Positions 20,987 to 32,134 of a stretch of 64,000 nt of DNA are shown here, in pieces. The notes under the pieces were generated by a model. The model searched no databases and had not been told where the DNA came from. It saw only the letters and a list, made by a program, of their open reading frames with translations. The translations under genes were made by a program, and so were the position numbers. This DNA is from Plotosus lineatus. Lineage: Eukaryota > Chordata > Actinopteri > Siluriformes > Plotosidae. How positions within the stretch are numbered: position 1 is the first letter of the stretch; each line of letters starts with the position of its first letter. The DNA is taken from the NCBI GenBank assembly GCA_024760905.1, contig CM045731.1:55103501-55167500 (forward strand), given 5' to 3'.

Positions 20987-20990
20987 TTTT
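20987..20990 (+). terminator. Pol III terminator of tRNA-Leu
   Basis: TTTT eight bases after the tRNA 3' end, the usual RNA polymerase III stop signal. Confidence 0.8.
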
Positions 20991-21242
20991 ATTCCTATAA
21001 ATAAATATTTCTTTGTTCTACTTGTTTTAGATTGTTTTTTTTTCATATTTTAATGGAAACAACAAATAAATCAGGAGTTTTAGGTACTTTTTAGTATTAT
21101 ATTTTATCATACGTCATAGTTATGCATCTAAACTCTTTGTTCTGCTGTATGGTCGAACTGCCTCTGGATCTCCGCACAGCTGAATCACTGGATGTTTTCA
21201 ACGGACGGGCTTGTTCACTATCAGTGACTTTAAAGCGCTTCC

Positions 21243-21281
21243 GTAAGTCGCTCAGGATAAAAGCGTCTGCTAAACGTCATA
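21243..21281 (+). repeat. SINE tail fragment
   Basis: 'aagtcgctcaggataaaagc' followed by 'gtctgctaaacg' is the tail block of widespread fish SINEs. A partial inverted match is at 21423-21460 ('catttagcagacgctc'). Confidence 0.6.
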
Positions 21282-21558
21282 TGTACTATTATGTACTGTA
21301 TACTGTACTGTATGTTGTTACAGTACACGGGTTTTTGTTTGACGTCCACACATTGCCCCCTATCGGTCATGTGTAGCTATAACACCTTGTGTTATTCAGG
21401 CAGATGTTCTGCATCTGTTTACATCATTTAGCAGACGCTCTTCGTTTTACAAAAGCGCTTTAAAGTCACTATCAGAGAATATATATTTTATATTGGTTTG
21501 TTAGAACATATACTAAACATATATATGAATATAAATATATGTAACTACACACACTATA

Positions 21559-21639
21559 CAAACTGCCAGTCAAAAGTTTGGCGACACCTCCTATTTCAGT
21601 TAGAATGAGTGGGTGTGTCCGGACTTTTGACTGGTACTG
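21559..21639. mobile_element. Minimal Tc1-type inverted-repeat element (81 bp)
   Basis: Left end 'caaactgccagtcaaaagtt' and right end 'acttttgactggtactg' are Tc1-family inverted termini, flanked by TA (21557-21558 and 21640-21641). Almost nothing lies between them, leaving a near-palindromic element of two terminal repeats. Confidence 0.75.
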
Positions 21640-21644
21640 TATGT

Positions 21645-22060
21645 TACAGCAGCTGTTATAAACATTTGTTCTGTTCCCTCATCGGGCTTGTTTTTCCTGC
21701 TCCATAACTCTCAAAAAATCTGTGCGGCCAAAGTTGTGATGAGAGCGCCATGGGATGGTGTCTGGAAAAAAAGAAACGAAAGTGAGATTGTAATCTTTCT
21801 GTACCAGATAAGCTGTTTTTGTTAAAGGTACACGAGTATGACATCAGATGGAGGTCAACAAGTTCTAAAGATGTGCAAAGTTTAACATGTGCAAAACAAT
21901 GTGAAACAGCATAATACAACCCCAAATTTTGCAATATTGTCAGGTGTGTCATATTATACTCTATAAACCTTATACTATTCTCTAGTGAAGTTTAATTTAC
22001 TTATTTTTTCATGTCTAAGTTTAAAAAAAAATCCAATATTGCAACATTTAGTGGTATTTC
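21645..22060. other. Unassigned sequence
   Basis: No gene or known repeat recognised. Confidence 0.35.
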
Positions 22061-22256
22061 TTTTCATGGGTTTCCTCCAGGTACTCTGAGAGTGTGAGAG
22101 GGTTTCCTCTCACAGTCCAAACAGATACACACCAGGCTAATTTAATGGTCCAAATTTGCACTAGGGGTGAGTGTGAGTGGCTCTACCATGGTCTGGCAAG
22201 CTGATAGGTTTGACCCAAATAGAATTTTCTTTGTGGAAGGCTTCTGTGTGGGGTTT

Positions 22257-22480
22257 GGGCAGCACAGCGGCGTAGTGGTTAGCACATCCGCCTCGCAGCA
22301 AGAAGGCCTGGGTTCGATTTCAGGCCTGGGTGTTTCTCTGTGGAGTTTGCATGTTCTCCCCGTGCTTGTGTGGGTTTCTTCCCACAGTCCAAAAACATGC
22401 GTTGTAGGTTAATTGGCTGTTCCAAATTGCCCGTAGGTGTGAGTGAATCTGTATGTGTCCTAGCAAACCATACGGTAGAT
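22257..22480 (+). repeat. tRNA-derived SINE with intact head
   Basis: The Pol III A-box-like 'gcggcgtagtggttagcac' and B-box-like 'gggttcgatttc' are followed by the standard body 'tggagtttgcatgttctccc'. Flanking pieces at 22060-22240 and 22540-22700 are further body and tail fragments of the same family. Confidence 0.75.
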
Positions 22481-22769
22481 CATTGTGATCACAGCCATGA
22501 CAATCCCTGTATAAGCTTCAGGAATCGACGTACATTCCTCATGATTGGCTGTAGATGGAGAGAGAGTGTGGGATTTGCATGGTCTCCTTGTGCTTGGGTT
22601 GGTTTCTTGGGGGTACTCTGGTTTCCTCCCAAAGTTCAAAGACACTTTAGGCTAATTGGTTGTTCCTAATTGCCTCTAGATGCTAAATGATTTTGTGTTG
22701 GCATTTTGATGATTGACAAGTTACTGAGGGTATACCACAACTTCTCCCAGTATTGACAGAGCTTTAAAA

Positions 22770-23120
22770 TTCATTCATTTTCTGAACCACTTAATCATAA
22801 TTAGGGTCACAGTGAGGCTGGCGCCCATCCTCAGCTGACTCTGGACAAGGACAGGATACACCCTGGATGACTCGCCAGGCCACCACAGAGGCAACACTCA
22901 CATAACCAGTCACACCTAGTAGCAATTTGAAGCAGACAATTAACCTACTATGCTTGTTTTGTTTTGTTTTTTTAACTGTTGGACTAAACCTTAGTACCCA
23001 GAGGAAACTCATGCAGGGGGGGAACATGCAAATCCACACAGAAATACCCTGGCTCGGAATCAAACCCAGGACCTTCTTGCTGTGAGGCTGAAGTGCTAAT
23101 CACTATGCCACCGTGCTGCC
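22770..23120 (-). repeat. tRNA-derived SINE, near full length
   Basis: Minus-strand copy of the same family. The tail 'cttaatcataattagggtca' is at the left, the head 'caaacccaggaccttcttgc' and 'gtgctaatcactatgccacc' at the right. An expanded 'tttgttttgttttttt' lies in the middle. Confidence 0.75.
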
Positions 23121-23125
23121 TGAAC

Positions 23126-23166
<41 letters not shown>
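23126..23166. repeat. (ATT)n microsatellite
   Basis: ATT trinucleotide run at the 3' end of the minus-strand Rex1 fragment; probably its tail, expanded. Confidence 0.9.
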
Positions 23167-23168
<2 letters not shown>

Positions 23169-23765
23169 CTGCTTCTGTTTAATCCGGGGTCGGGTCGCGG
23201 GGGCAGCTGCCTAAGCAATGAGGTCCCTATCCCCAGCCACTTCCTCCAGCTCTTCTGTGGGACACTGAAGCATTCCCAAAACCAGCCGAGAGACATAGTA
23301 CCTCAAGCGTTTTCTAGGTCGACCCCGGGATCTCTTCCTGGTTGAGCATACCTGAAACACCACACCAGGGAGGCAGGTGGGAGGCATTCTGACCAGATGC
23401 CCGAGCCACCTCAATTGGCCCCTCTCGATGCGGAGGAGCAGAGGTTCTACTCCGAGCTCTCCCCGGGTGGTAGAGTTTCTCGCCCTATCTCTAAAAGAGA
23501 GCCCTGCCACCTGGCAAAGGAAGTTCATTTCAGCCACTTGTATCCGCAATCTTATTCTTTCAGTCACTATGCAAAGCTCATGAGAGCTTTGCCTTACGAC
23601 TCAGCTCCTTCTTCAACACAATGGACCGGTACAGGCTCCGCTTTACAGCTGAGGCTGCAGCGATCTGTCTGTCAATCTCCCAGTCCATCCTTCCCTCACT
23701 CATGAACAAGACCCCGAGATACTTGAACTCCTTTACTTGGGCAGGACCTAATTCCCAATCTGGAC
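23167..23765 (-). mobile_element. Rex1 LINE, 3' fragment
   Basis: Minus-strand frames read 'MTERIRLRIQVAEMNFL', 'LGVEPLLL', 'QLRWLGHLVRMP', 'GRPRKRLRYYVSRLV' and 'RQLPPRPDPG', the conserved C-terminus of Rex1. About 600 bases, 5'-truncated, with (ATT)n on both sides. It is more intact than the copy at 7124-10410. Confidence 0.85.
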
Positions 23766-23766
23766 T

Positions 23767-23800
<34 letters not shown>

Positions 23801-23804
23801 CAGT

Positions 23805-25800
23805 TCAGAGGGACAGAGGGACAGACAGCAAGGAAATGTGCCAATGAGTTTTTGGCAAGAACTCAGTCGTGACCTCCAGACTGCAGCGGACACAGATAAC
23901 ATCAGAGGCATGTACGATGGCATCACGAAAGCTCTCAGAACAACTCAGAGTAAAACAGCACCCCTCAAATCCATCAGTGGGGAAGTGATCGCCAACAAGG
24001 GGAAACAAATGGAGCGATGGGTAGAGCACTGCTCAGAGCTTTACTCCAGAGATAACAGCGTTGTTGACTCGGCACTGAATGCCATCGAACCGCTACCTAT
24101 CATGGAGGACTTAGACACCAACCAACACTGGAAGAACTCAGTAAGGCTATTGACAGCTTGGCCTGCGGCAAAGCCCCTGGAACAGATGGCATCCCTTCTG
24201 ATCTCATCAAGCACTGCAAGTCTGCCGTCCTGCAGCCACTAAACGACACCCTTTGCGTGAAGGCGGCGTTACTCAAGACATGAAAGATGCCAAAATCGTC
24301 ACCCTGTATAAGAACAAAGCGGACAGGAGTGACTGTAACAACTATAGAGGCATCTCTCTCTTGAGCATTGTGGGTAAAGTGTACACTCGTGTCTTGCTTG
24401 TGCAACTCCAGCAACTGGCTGAACATGTCTATCCTGAATCCCAATGCGGTTTCCGTGCAGAACGCTCAACAGTGGACTTGATTTTCTCCATTCGTCAACT
24501 CCAGGAGAAATGCAGGGAACAACAGAAACCCCTCTACATTGCCTTCATTGATTTAACCAAGGTATTTTACCTGGTTAGCTGGAATGGGCTTTTCAACATC
24601 CTCCTGAAGATTGGATGCCCCTTGAATTTGCACAGTATGATTAGATCTTTCCATGATGACATGAAGGCAACCATTCAGTATGAGGGCAGCATGTCAAAAC
24701 CTTTCAAAATCAAGAGCGGTATGAAGCAGGGCTGTGTCCTTTCCCCGACACTCTTTGGCATCTTCTTCTCCCTCCTTCTTAAACATGCCTTTGGGACTAC
24801 GACCAAAGGAGTGTCCATGCATACAAAATCAGATGGCAAGCTGTACAACATTGCAAGACTCAGAGGAAAGACCAAGTCCATGAAACCACCATAAGAGACA
24901 TGCTCTTTGCAGACGATGCAGCTGTCACTGCACACACAGAATATGACCTCCAGCAACCGATGAACCAATTCTCTCATGCTTGCCATGACTGCGGGCTTAA
25001 CATCTGCTTAAAACAGACCAACGTGCTGGGTCATCACCATTATCAACTACTAACTGGAAGTGGTCCATGAGTTCCCCTACCTGGGATTCACCATCACAGA
25101 CAACCTGTCCCTTGACGCCGAGTTAAACAAATGTATTGGCAAGGCTGCAACGGGGAGATTAGTCACTCGTGTCTGGGAGAGCCCCAAGCTGACTACCAAA
25201 ACCAAGATGGCTGTCTATAATGCCTGCGTTGTAAGCACCCTCCTATACGGGAGCGAGGCATGGACAACCTACAGCAAGCAAGAGCGGAAGCTAAATAGTT
25301 TCCACCTGCAAAGCCTCCGCCGTATCCTTGGCATCAGCTGGAAAGACAAGGTGCCCAACACTAAGGTCCTGGACTGCACCAGTCTTCCCATTGTGTACAC
25401 ACTACTCAGACAGCGCAGAATTCCCTGGATTGGCCCCGTGCGCTGCATGGAGGATGGCAGAATACCTAAGGACATCCTCTATGGAGAACTTGCCGTTGGT
25501 AAACGACCCTGTGGCTGCCCACAGTAGAGGTACAAGGATGTGTGTAAACGAAGTAACCGTGGAAATCGATCCCGAGAGCTAGGATGATATTGTGGCAGAC
25601 CACAGCAGCTGGTGCTTCCTCCTCCATAAGCAACTGAAGAAAGGTGAAGAGAAAATCACCAAAGAAGCCATCAAAAAAAGGGCCAAGCGAAAAGAGAAAA
25701 CAACTGACTCTGCTGCATCTATTCACATCTGATCCTCATGTGGCAAGAAGTGCTATTCCCGTATTTGCCTCATAAGCCACAGGCGGCATTGCTTAGAGTG
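23805..25800 (+). mobile_element. APE-type LINE, 5'-truncated (clade not assigned)
   Basis: A second, different non-LTR retrotransposon. It carries an RT domain and a C-terminal region ending in a Cys/His knuckle-like motif (about 25735-25795, 'CGKKCYSRI' and 'SHRRHC'). It ends near 25800 just before a SINE. No target duplication was identified. Confidence 0.8.
23838..25527 (+). pseudogene. LINE reverse transcriptase pseudogene
   Basis: Frame pieces in order: 'QELSRDLQTAADTDNIRGMY' (from 23853), 'CGKAPGTDGIPSDLIKHC' (shifted frame, about 24165), 'DAKIVTLYKNKADRSDCNNY' (about 24283), 'CGFRAERSTVDLIFSIRQLQ' (about 24445), 'MKQGCVLSPTLFGIFFSLLL' (about 24720), 'MLFADDAAV' (about 24899, shifted frame) and 'LLYGSEAWTTYSKQERKLNS' (about 25240). 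The FADD catalytic pair survives, but at least three frameshifts, and stops at 24241 and 24893, kill it. The 'AFIDLTK' motif is followed by an aberrant 'VFYLV'. Confidence 0.8.
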
Positions 25801-25871
25801 AAGTACTACGAACTGACAGTGAAAGGGCACAGTTTACATGGTCGATTTCGACTGAAGGAGGCCTACTAGAT

Positions 25872-26223
25872 TATCAGTTCAGTTTTTGTAACCACTTAAT
25901 CCTAATTAGGGTCGCGGGTAGGCTGGCGCCCATCCCAGCCGACTCTGGGCGAGGGCAAAGTACACTCTGGACAACTCGCCAGGCCACAGCAGGGCAGAAA
26001 CACACTGACGGCTTTGCAGCCTACTCTTCTCGAAAATCAGCAATGGTTCTTTTACATGAACCTCTCACCACAGACAGTGAGACACATGGCCGGCCTTTGA
26101 TAACCCAGGTAGCTGCACTGGGGGAGGGGGCAGGGGGGCAGTAACAACCTTGTAGAGAGTGGGACTTGAACCCCCAACCTTGGGAGGAACAATCCAGCAC
26201 CCTATACCACTAGGCCCCCACTG
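25872..26223 (-). repeat. tRNA-derived SINE, type A, full length
   Basis: Read on the minus strand: tRNA-like head with 'ggcctagtggtatagggtgc' and 'gggggttcaagtcccac', then core, then tail '...ccctaattaggattaagtgg'. All parts of the type A consensus are present. Confidence 0.85.
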
Positions 26224-26227
26224 CGAG

Positions 26228-26262
26228 CTACTATTATTATTATTACAGTATTATTATTATTA
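26228..26262. repeat. (ATT)n microsatellite
   Basis: Short interrupted ATT run between two SINEs. Confidence 0.85.
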
Positions 26263-26264
26263 TT

Positions 26265-26490
26265 GGCACCCCAAAGTGCAGCGAACTGGGTTATCAAAGG
26301 CCGGCCATATTTCTCACTGTCTATGGTGTGAGGCATCTAAAAGAACTATTGCTGACTTTCTTCAAGAGTAGCTGCATAGCTGTCAGCATGTTTCTGCCCT
26401 GCCATGGCAAGCTGTCCAGGCTGTACCCCACCCAGAGTCGAATGAGGTGGGCTTCAGCTACCTCGTGACCCTAATTAGGATTAGAAAGTC
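26265..26490 (+). repeat. tRNA-derived SINE, type A
   Basis: Core 'aactgggttatcaaaggccg' and tail 'gtgaccctaattaggattag'. It lies head to head with the copy at 25872-26223, separated only by the ATT run. Confidence 0.75.
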
Positions 26491-26507
26491 AATTTATTAT
26501 TTTATAG

Positions 26508-26563
26508 GTACTACTACTACTACTACTACTGCTACTAATACTACTAATACTAATAATAATAAG
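26508..26563. repeat. (CTA/AAT)n microsatellite
   Basis: 'ctactactactactactact' passing into AAT-like units. Confidence 0.85.
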
Positions 26564-26629
26564 TGTCATAAATAAATAAATGCAAGTGACTGTGTATCAA
26601 TAAGAAATATTTCAATTAGTTTGGTATCG

Positions 26630-27190
26630 TCCCTCACGTGCACGCGCACGTGTATCCGTGACCGCGCTCGCACCATGTTTATTTTTTCCCCTTCCCTCGG
26701 CTGGAGGAACTTCCTGAATGGGGCGGCGTGCACGGAGACGTAAAGGGGCGGGTGCGCGCGCTGGGAACAAAGTTCGGCATGCGGACTCTTTCCAGCCGTG
26801 TGGGCTGTTGTGTAAATCATTTGCGAGCGAAGTAAAAATCGGAAAAGTTGCTCGGATTAGCTCCCGGGAACCAACTGGAGAGTAACCGGGGACGAACCGG
26901 AGCCGAACCGGAGACGGTACTCGGGCTTGTTGCGCCTGAAAAAGCGGTCCCGAGCGCAGCTTTGGATCTGTGTGCGTGGGGTTTTTTTTCCTCAAAAAAT
27001 AACCAAACAAATAAAAGCAGGTGAGTTGTAGAAAGGAGTGCAGAGAAACGGGCAGGACGTGTGGATGTCCATGACCTCACGTGCACGGCCGGTTTAACCC
27101 CCTGAAGCTCAATGTGCGGCGGGTTTTATTCGCACCCTGAGTCCCCGAGACTTTCCACAACGCGCACAGACTCCGCAGAGGTAAGAGACA
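26630..27190 (+). promoter_or_regulatory. CpG-rich promoter with probable non-coding first exon(s)
   Basis: An abrupt GC- and CpG-rich island in otherwise AT-rich DNA, with GC-box-like 'ggggcgggtgcgcgcgctgg' at 26737 and CACGTG at 26635 and 26647. Two good plus-strand splice donors follow: GCAG/GTGAGTTG (exon end 27020) and AGAG/GTAAGAG (exon end 27180). There is no long reading frame on the plus strand, so the exon(s) would be 5' UTR. The nearest plus-strand coding exon with an acceptor is 47874-47998. Linking the two is inference. Confidence 0.6.
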
Positions 27191-28109
27191 ACATTGCAGG
27201 ACATTAGGCTTTTCTTTCTTCAGCACTGTTGACCTAAATTCATCTTCAATACAAGAATTAATTTCCTAATTAACCTTTTTATCTCCTGCGCAAATGAATT
27301 TATTCCTTAATTCTTTGTTACACAAACCAACACTTTATTTTTCATGCTTGAAAGAATTTCACCTCCTACTGATCTCTACTGATTGAATCTCTTGCACAAG
27401 GAGGCAAGTGAGTCCTAAAGAACCAGGGTTCTCAAAGTAAGGAACCCACATGGAACTATAATAAAGTCATCTGGGACCTAATTTAATAAATGAATGGAAA
27501 ATCACCACAGCAATAAAACAGCCCGACTCCAATACAAACCCCCATTTATAATCATCCCCATCCAAGTAAATGTGAGCTATGTGGGATTTCTTTTCTTCTT
27601 AATAGTTACTTATTTGTTTTGTTATAAATTAAATCCGTTTAGATGGAATCAGGATGTATTGGGACACGAATTAAAAAGCCATGAGGACCCCAGCTAAAGA
27701 AAATCTGATATTCTTGCAATATTTTGTCCCCAGGTAAAAGAACAAATGCCACTTGTGTAGTCTTGTCCAGCAGTAATTCAAATCAAGTCAAAAAACAACC
27801 CCAAACAAACAAAAAAAAACAACAACCAAACAACTCGAAGATGTTGATGGCTTCTGACTGGCTCATGTTGGGCAGGGCCTCTGATATCCCCCGGAGAAAA
27901 AAAGTAGATTGACGTTACAATTAGCATTGTCAATTGATTACTGATCCGTGTGTGTATAATATATAATATTATTAACTGTATTGATGGAAATAGACATTCA
28001 TCTGAACGCATTAATCAGCTTTTAACTATTTCTTCTGGGATATATTGTTTCAGTCTTTGGTAGTCGACCATATTTTTGGAACAAATTGTGTTTGACCATC
28101 AAGGTTCCT
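27191..28109. other. Probable intron sequence
   Basis: AT-rich, with no repeat or reading frame of note. Confidence 0.4.
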
Positions 28110-28121
28110 GTGTGTGTGTAG

Positions 28122-28205
<84 letters not shown>

Positions 28206-28259
28206 GCGTGTGTGTGTATATATATATACGCGTGTGTATATATATATAATGTATGTATA

Positions 28260-28296
<37 letters not shown>

Positions 28297-28313
28297 GTAT
28301 ATGTGTATATATA

Positions 28314-28396
<83 letters not shown>
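28110..28396. repeat. Compound (GT)n/(AT)n microsatellite
   Basis: About 290 bases of alternating GT, AT and 'atacgcg' variants. Open frames through it are artefacts of the dinucleotide repeat. Confidence 0.95.
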
Positions 28397-28399
<3 letters not shown>

Positions 28400-28705
28400 C
28401 TGTAAAATACACAGGCGATCCTCACTTAACAACGGACTCGGTTAATGACGATTCAGAGTTATGACTGCCTGTTAAAATAAAATATACTTTTACTGTTAAC
28501 GAGTCACAGCAGAAACAAAGCAGCTGAGTTGTGAGTGTGTGTGTGTGTGTGTGTATGTTCACTCATACCCAGTGTCTGCATCTCCCATCCCGCCTCCCTA
28601 CTCACACACACGCACACTCACTCACTACCTTCTCAGTTGGAAGTCTACCACGCTGCTAGGGGAGAGACTTCAAGCAGTTGCTAGCAGTTATGGCTTCTTA
28701 TGTGT

Positions 28706-29549
28706 CCCCTAGTGGTCCCCAAACTAGGATACGGCCCACCTCTACATTTGACCCGGCTCCCTGAACAATACCAGATACGCATTATGATTTTTTTTTTTGT
28801 TTTGTTTTGTTTTAAACTCTGGCCATATGATCGAGACTAAGACACAGCTAGAACATGACACCCTATTCCACCCTTCTGCCGTCTGTGCCGCTATCTGAAT
28901 GACCCCCCCCCCCCCCCCCGGCCAAAACAAAAATCCTCTGTCCTCACCCCTGTCAAATAGAACGAAATAATGGTAAAAAGGTTATGGAAGAGAAAAATTG
29001 ATTCAGATTACAGGGAATTTAACCTGCAGTGGACGAACAATTATTTTTTGGTTCAATGCAAAGAAAAGGGTGTTTGTATCATCTGTTAAGTGTCATTGTC
29101 ATCTGTTAAGTGTTATTCAAAGAATACAACCTGCGCTGCTACTCTTGTATCCCGTCACAAAGACGAGTATGATCGCCTGCAAGGCCAAATGCGAGTAGAC
29201 AAACTCTCAAAGCTAAAAAGTGGAATATTAGCTCAGGAGAAGACATTTGTATGCCAGGCTTGGCTGAACCAGTCGTCTGTTCGAGCAGCTTTCGGGTTGT
29301 TCAACTGATAGCAAGCAGTGTTTCTTTCATTATTTATTTCCTGACTTTTTTTCTGTGAAGGTCCCAGAAAGCGTGACTAATATTTGGTTATGCGTGGCTT
29401 ACTGGAAAACAATAAATATTTGTTTAGGCAGCCCTGTGATTGTCACACTTTTTCTGTTATAAACTGACCTCGGCCCCCCCATCAGAGAAGGGAAAAGTTA
29501 TGTGGCCCTCGGAGGAAAAAGTTTGGGGACACCTGGCCTATACATATGC
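28706..29549 (+). mobile_element. hAT element with decayed transposase start
   Basis: Ends 'agtggtccccaaactagg' and 'aaaagtttggggacacct' are inverted hAT-type termini. A poly-C run (28903-28919) and a BED-finger transposase remnant lie inside. The target duplication could not be fixed. Confidence 0.7.
28970..29308 (+). pseudogene. hAT transposase N-terminal (BED-finger) remnant
   Basis: Starting at the ATG at 28970 the frame reads 'KRKIDSDYREFNLQW', 'NNYFLVQCKEKGVCIIC' and then a stop. After a frame change come 'VSRHKDEYDRLQGQMRVDKL' and 'SGILAQEKTFV' (to 29308). This order (KRK...W..NYFF, CxxC, RH, Q.R.DK) is the N-terminus of EPM2AIP1/ZBED-like hAT transposases. A local duplication of 'tcatctgttaagtgt' (29077-29114) coincides with the break. 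The catalytic RNase H part is absent. Confidence 0.6.
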
Positions 29550-29620
29550 AATACAGTAGCCTACTGTACAAATACAAACCATGCAAAATGTCCACTAAAG
29601 CGGGGTTCATTTAACGACAG

Positions 29621-31787
29621 AATAAGATAAGATAAGATAAGATACAGCTTTATTAATCTCACAATGGAGAAATTCACTGTTACAGGCTCTTGAGGTACTA
29701 TCAGTAGGGGGTGCAAAAATAGATACAAGTACAAACATACACACATACATATATATTATATAAGTAAATAAATAAATAGATACATAAATAGTATAAATTA
29801 ATAAACAATAAAAGAAAAGAATGGAGCAACTTTATAGATTGGCCTATATTAAAGTGTAATGTATCTGAGGGCGGAGTAGATGTGGTTGATATGGTTCACA
29901 GTCAGTGGGGTAGATGTGGTTGATTAAAGTGCACGGGGTTTTTATTGCACATAACCGGTATTTTCACAGACAGTTACAAAGTGGCGTTGTACAGTCTGAT
30001 AGCGGTGGGAATGAACGACCTGCGGTAGCGCTCCTTCCTGCACTGAGGATGCCTCAGTCGTACACTGAAGGAGCTGCTTAGCTCCTCGACAGTCTGGTGC
30101 AGTGGGTGAGAGCTGTTGGACAGGATGGATGTGAGCTTTGCTACCATCCTCCTCTCACTCACCTCCTCCACAGAGTCCAGTGGGCAGCCGAGGACAGAGC
30201 TGGCCCTCCTGACCAGCTTGTTCAGTCTCTTTCTGTCCCGCTCTGTGCTGCCCGGGGCCCAGCAGATGGCAGCGTAGAGGATTGCAGAGGCTACCACAGA
30301 GTCATAAAATGTCCTGAGCAGAGGTCTGCATATGCCGAAGGACCTGAGTCTCCTCAGAAGGTGGAGGCGACTCTGGCCCTTCTTGTACAGGGCGTTGGTG
30401 TTGTGGGACCAGTCCAGTTTATTGTTAAGGTGAACACCCAGGTACTTGAAACTGTCCACTGTCTCAATGTCCTGTCCCTGGATGTTCACTAGTAAATGTG
30501 TGTGTGTGTGTGTTTGAGTGCTTCTCCTGAAGTCGACCACCATCTCCTTCGTCTTCCTAGTGTTCAAGCACAGGTGGTTGCGCTCACACCAGTCCACGAA
30601 GTCGACGATGACCGACCGGTACTCCAGCTCGTTCCCCTCTGACACACGGCCCACGATGGCGGAGTCGTCCGAGAACTTCTGGAGGTGGCAGCTGTTTGTG
30701 TTATATATGAAGTCCGAGGTATAGATGTTAAAAGGAAGGGTGAGAGGGCGGTGCCCTGCGGTGCCCCGTGCTACAGACTACCACCTTTGACTTACAGCAG
30801 CGCAGCCGCACGCATACTGTGGACGGTTAGTAAGGTAGTCAATAATCCAGGCAGCAAGATGCCCGTCCACTCCCACGTCCTCCAGCTTCCCCCGCAGGCG
30901 CGCTGGCCTGATGGTGTTGAAGGCGCTGGAGAAGTCAAAGAACATGACCCTCACAGCGCTGCCGGCGATCTCCAGGTGGGTGAGTGCCCGCTGCAGAAGG
31001 TAGATGACGGCGTCTTCTACTCCGATGTTGGGCCTGTAGGCAAACTGCAGCGGGTCTAGGGTGGGGCTCACCATAGAGCAGAGGTGTTCAAGGAGGAGCC
31101 TTTCCATGATCTTAATGAGGTGGGAGGTCAGGGCGACAGGTCTGTAGTGGGCTGGTTCCTTCGCTTGTGCTGTTTTGGGAACCGGAACCACACAGGAGGT
31201 CTTCCAGAGGACTGGAACCTTCTCCAGGCTGAGGCTCAGGTTGTACAGGTAGCATAGTACCACACAGAGCTGGTCTGCACAGGTCCTCAGCAGCCTGGGA
31301 CTGATGCCATCAGGTCCTTCAGATTTCCTCTGATTTAGTCGCCTCAGCTGTCTCCTCACCTGGTCTGATGTGAGGGAGAGGGGGGGCTGGGGTGGGCTGC
31401 AGAGGGAAGGGGATGTGTCTGTCGGGCTGTAGCAGTCAAGTGAAGTTGGCCTGGGGAGGGGGGAGGTGTCAGCTGGTCTGGAGACGTGTGAAGAGGGGAG
31501 GAGCAGGGGAGGGGTGCAGAGGGGGAGGGGAGAATCAAACCTGTTGAAGTAGCAGTTTAGTTCATCCGCCCAGCGCTGGTCACCATCAGCTGTCCCTCTG
31601 ACACTCTGCCCAAATCCAGACATGGTCTTTAGTCCTCTCCAGACGTCCCGCACGTTGTTCTGAGCCAGCTTCTCCTCCATCTTCTTCCCATAGTCCTTCT
31701 TTGCCCTCCTGATCCTCCACTGGAGCTCACGCTGGACCTTCTTCTGCTCCTCTCTGTCCCCCGAGATGAAAGCCCTAATATTAATCG
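29621..31787 (-). mobile_element. L2-clade LINE, 5'-truncated
   Basis: Minus-strand LINE with a (TTATC)n-type 3' tail at the left (29621-29645) and the 3' end block 'ctgttacaggctcttgaggt'. A second copy of the same family is at 35460-36425 on the plus strand. RT motifs are listed with the pseudogene. Confidence 0.8.
29974..31760 (-). pseudogene. L2-type reverse transcriptase, broken
   Basis: Minus strand, N to C: 'EEKLAQNNVRDVWRGLKTMS' (31680), 'RRQLRRLNQRKSEGPDGISP' (about 31350), 'YRPVALTSHLIKIMERLLLE' (about 31160), 'DPLQFAYRPNIGVEDAVIYL' (about 31060), 'VMFFDFSSAFNTI' (about 30945), a stop at 30778, then 'FSDDSAIVGRVSEGNELEYR' (about 30680) and 'SFKYLGVHLNNKLDWS' (about 30450). The catalytic box reads FSDD, as is usual in fish L2 elements. 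One internal stop/frameshift separates two otherwise long frames, so this copy is only moderately old. Confidence 0.8.
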
Positions 31788-31857
31788 CTTAATGACGGGG
31801 TCTACAGAACGTAACCCCATCGTTAGGTGAGGACCTCCCATATATATATATATATAT

Positions 31858-32115
31858 CCCCAGTGCGGCTAACCGGGTTATCAAAGGCGGGTCATGTCTC
31901 TCACTGTCTATGATGAGAGGCATGTAAAAGAACCATTGCTGACTTTCGTAAAGAGTAGGCTGCAAAGTCGTCAGCGTGTTTCTGTCCCTTGCTAAAAAGT
32001 GTTGTGACAGGAAGGGCATCCGACGTAAAAACCTCTGCCAAAATCAAACGTGCGAATCAGATGATTCGCTGTGGCGACTCCCGAATAAAAGGGAAAAAGC
32101 CAAAAGGAAGACAGA
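31858..32115 (+). repeat. tRNA-derived SINE, type B
   Basis: The core begins 'ccccagtgcggctaaccggg'. The tail holds 'gacaggaagggcatccgacg' (32008-32027) followed by 'gattcgctgtggcgactccc' (32061-32080). The tRNA-like head is missing. It sits next to a short (TA)n run. Confidence 0.8.
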
Positions 32116-32134
32116 CATATACATATAAAATATA

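Larger units (their letters stand above)
28412..31840. mobile_element. Pogo-like TIR element split by hAT and L2 insertions
   Basis: Left end 'gcgatcctcacttaac' and right end 'aacccc...gttaggtgaggacc' match the ends of the compact copy at 37270-37712. Shared interior blocks include 'gttatggcttct' and 'cagtagcctactgtacaaat'. A hAT element (28706-29549) and an L2 LINE (29621-31787) interrupt it. Confidence 0.65.

Noticed and set aside
28022..28445. Open frames of about 100-136 codons made of Tyr/Ile/Thr/His
   Set aside because: They are produced by the GT/AT microsatellite on both strands and are not proteins.
30097..30492. 131-codon plus-strand frame
   Set aside because: Antisense of the L2 reverse transcriptase on the minus strand.
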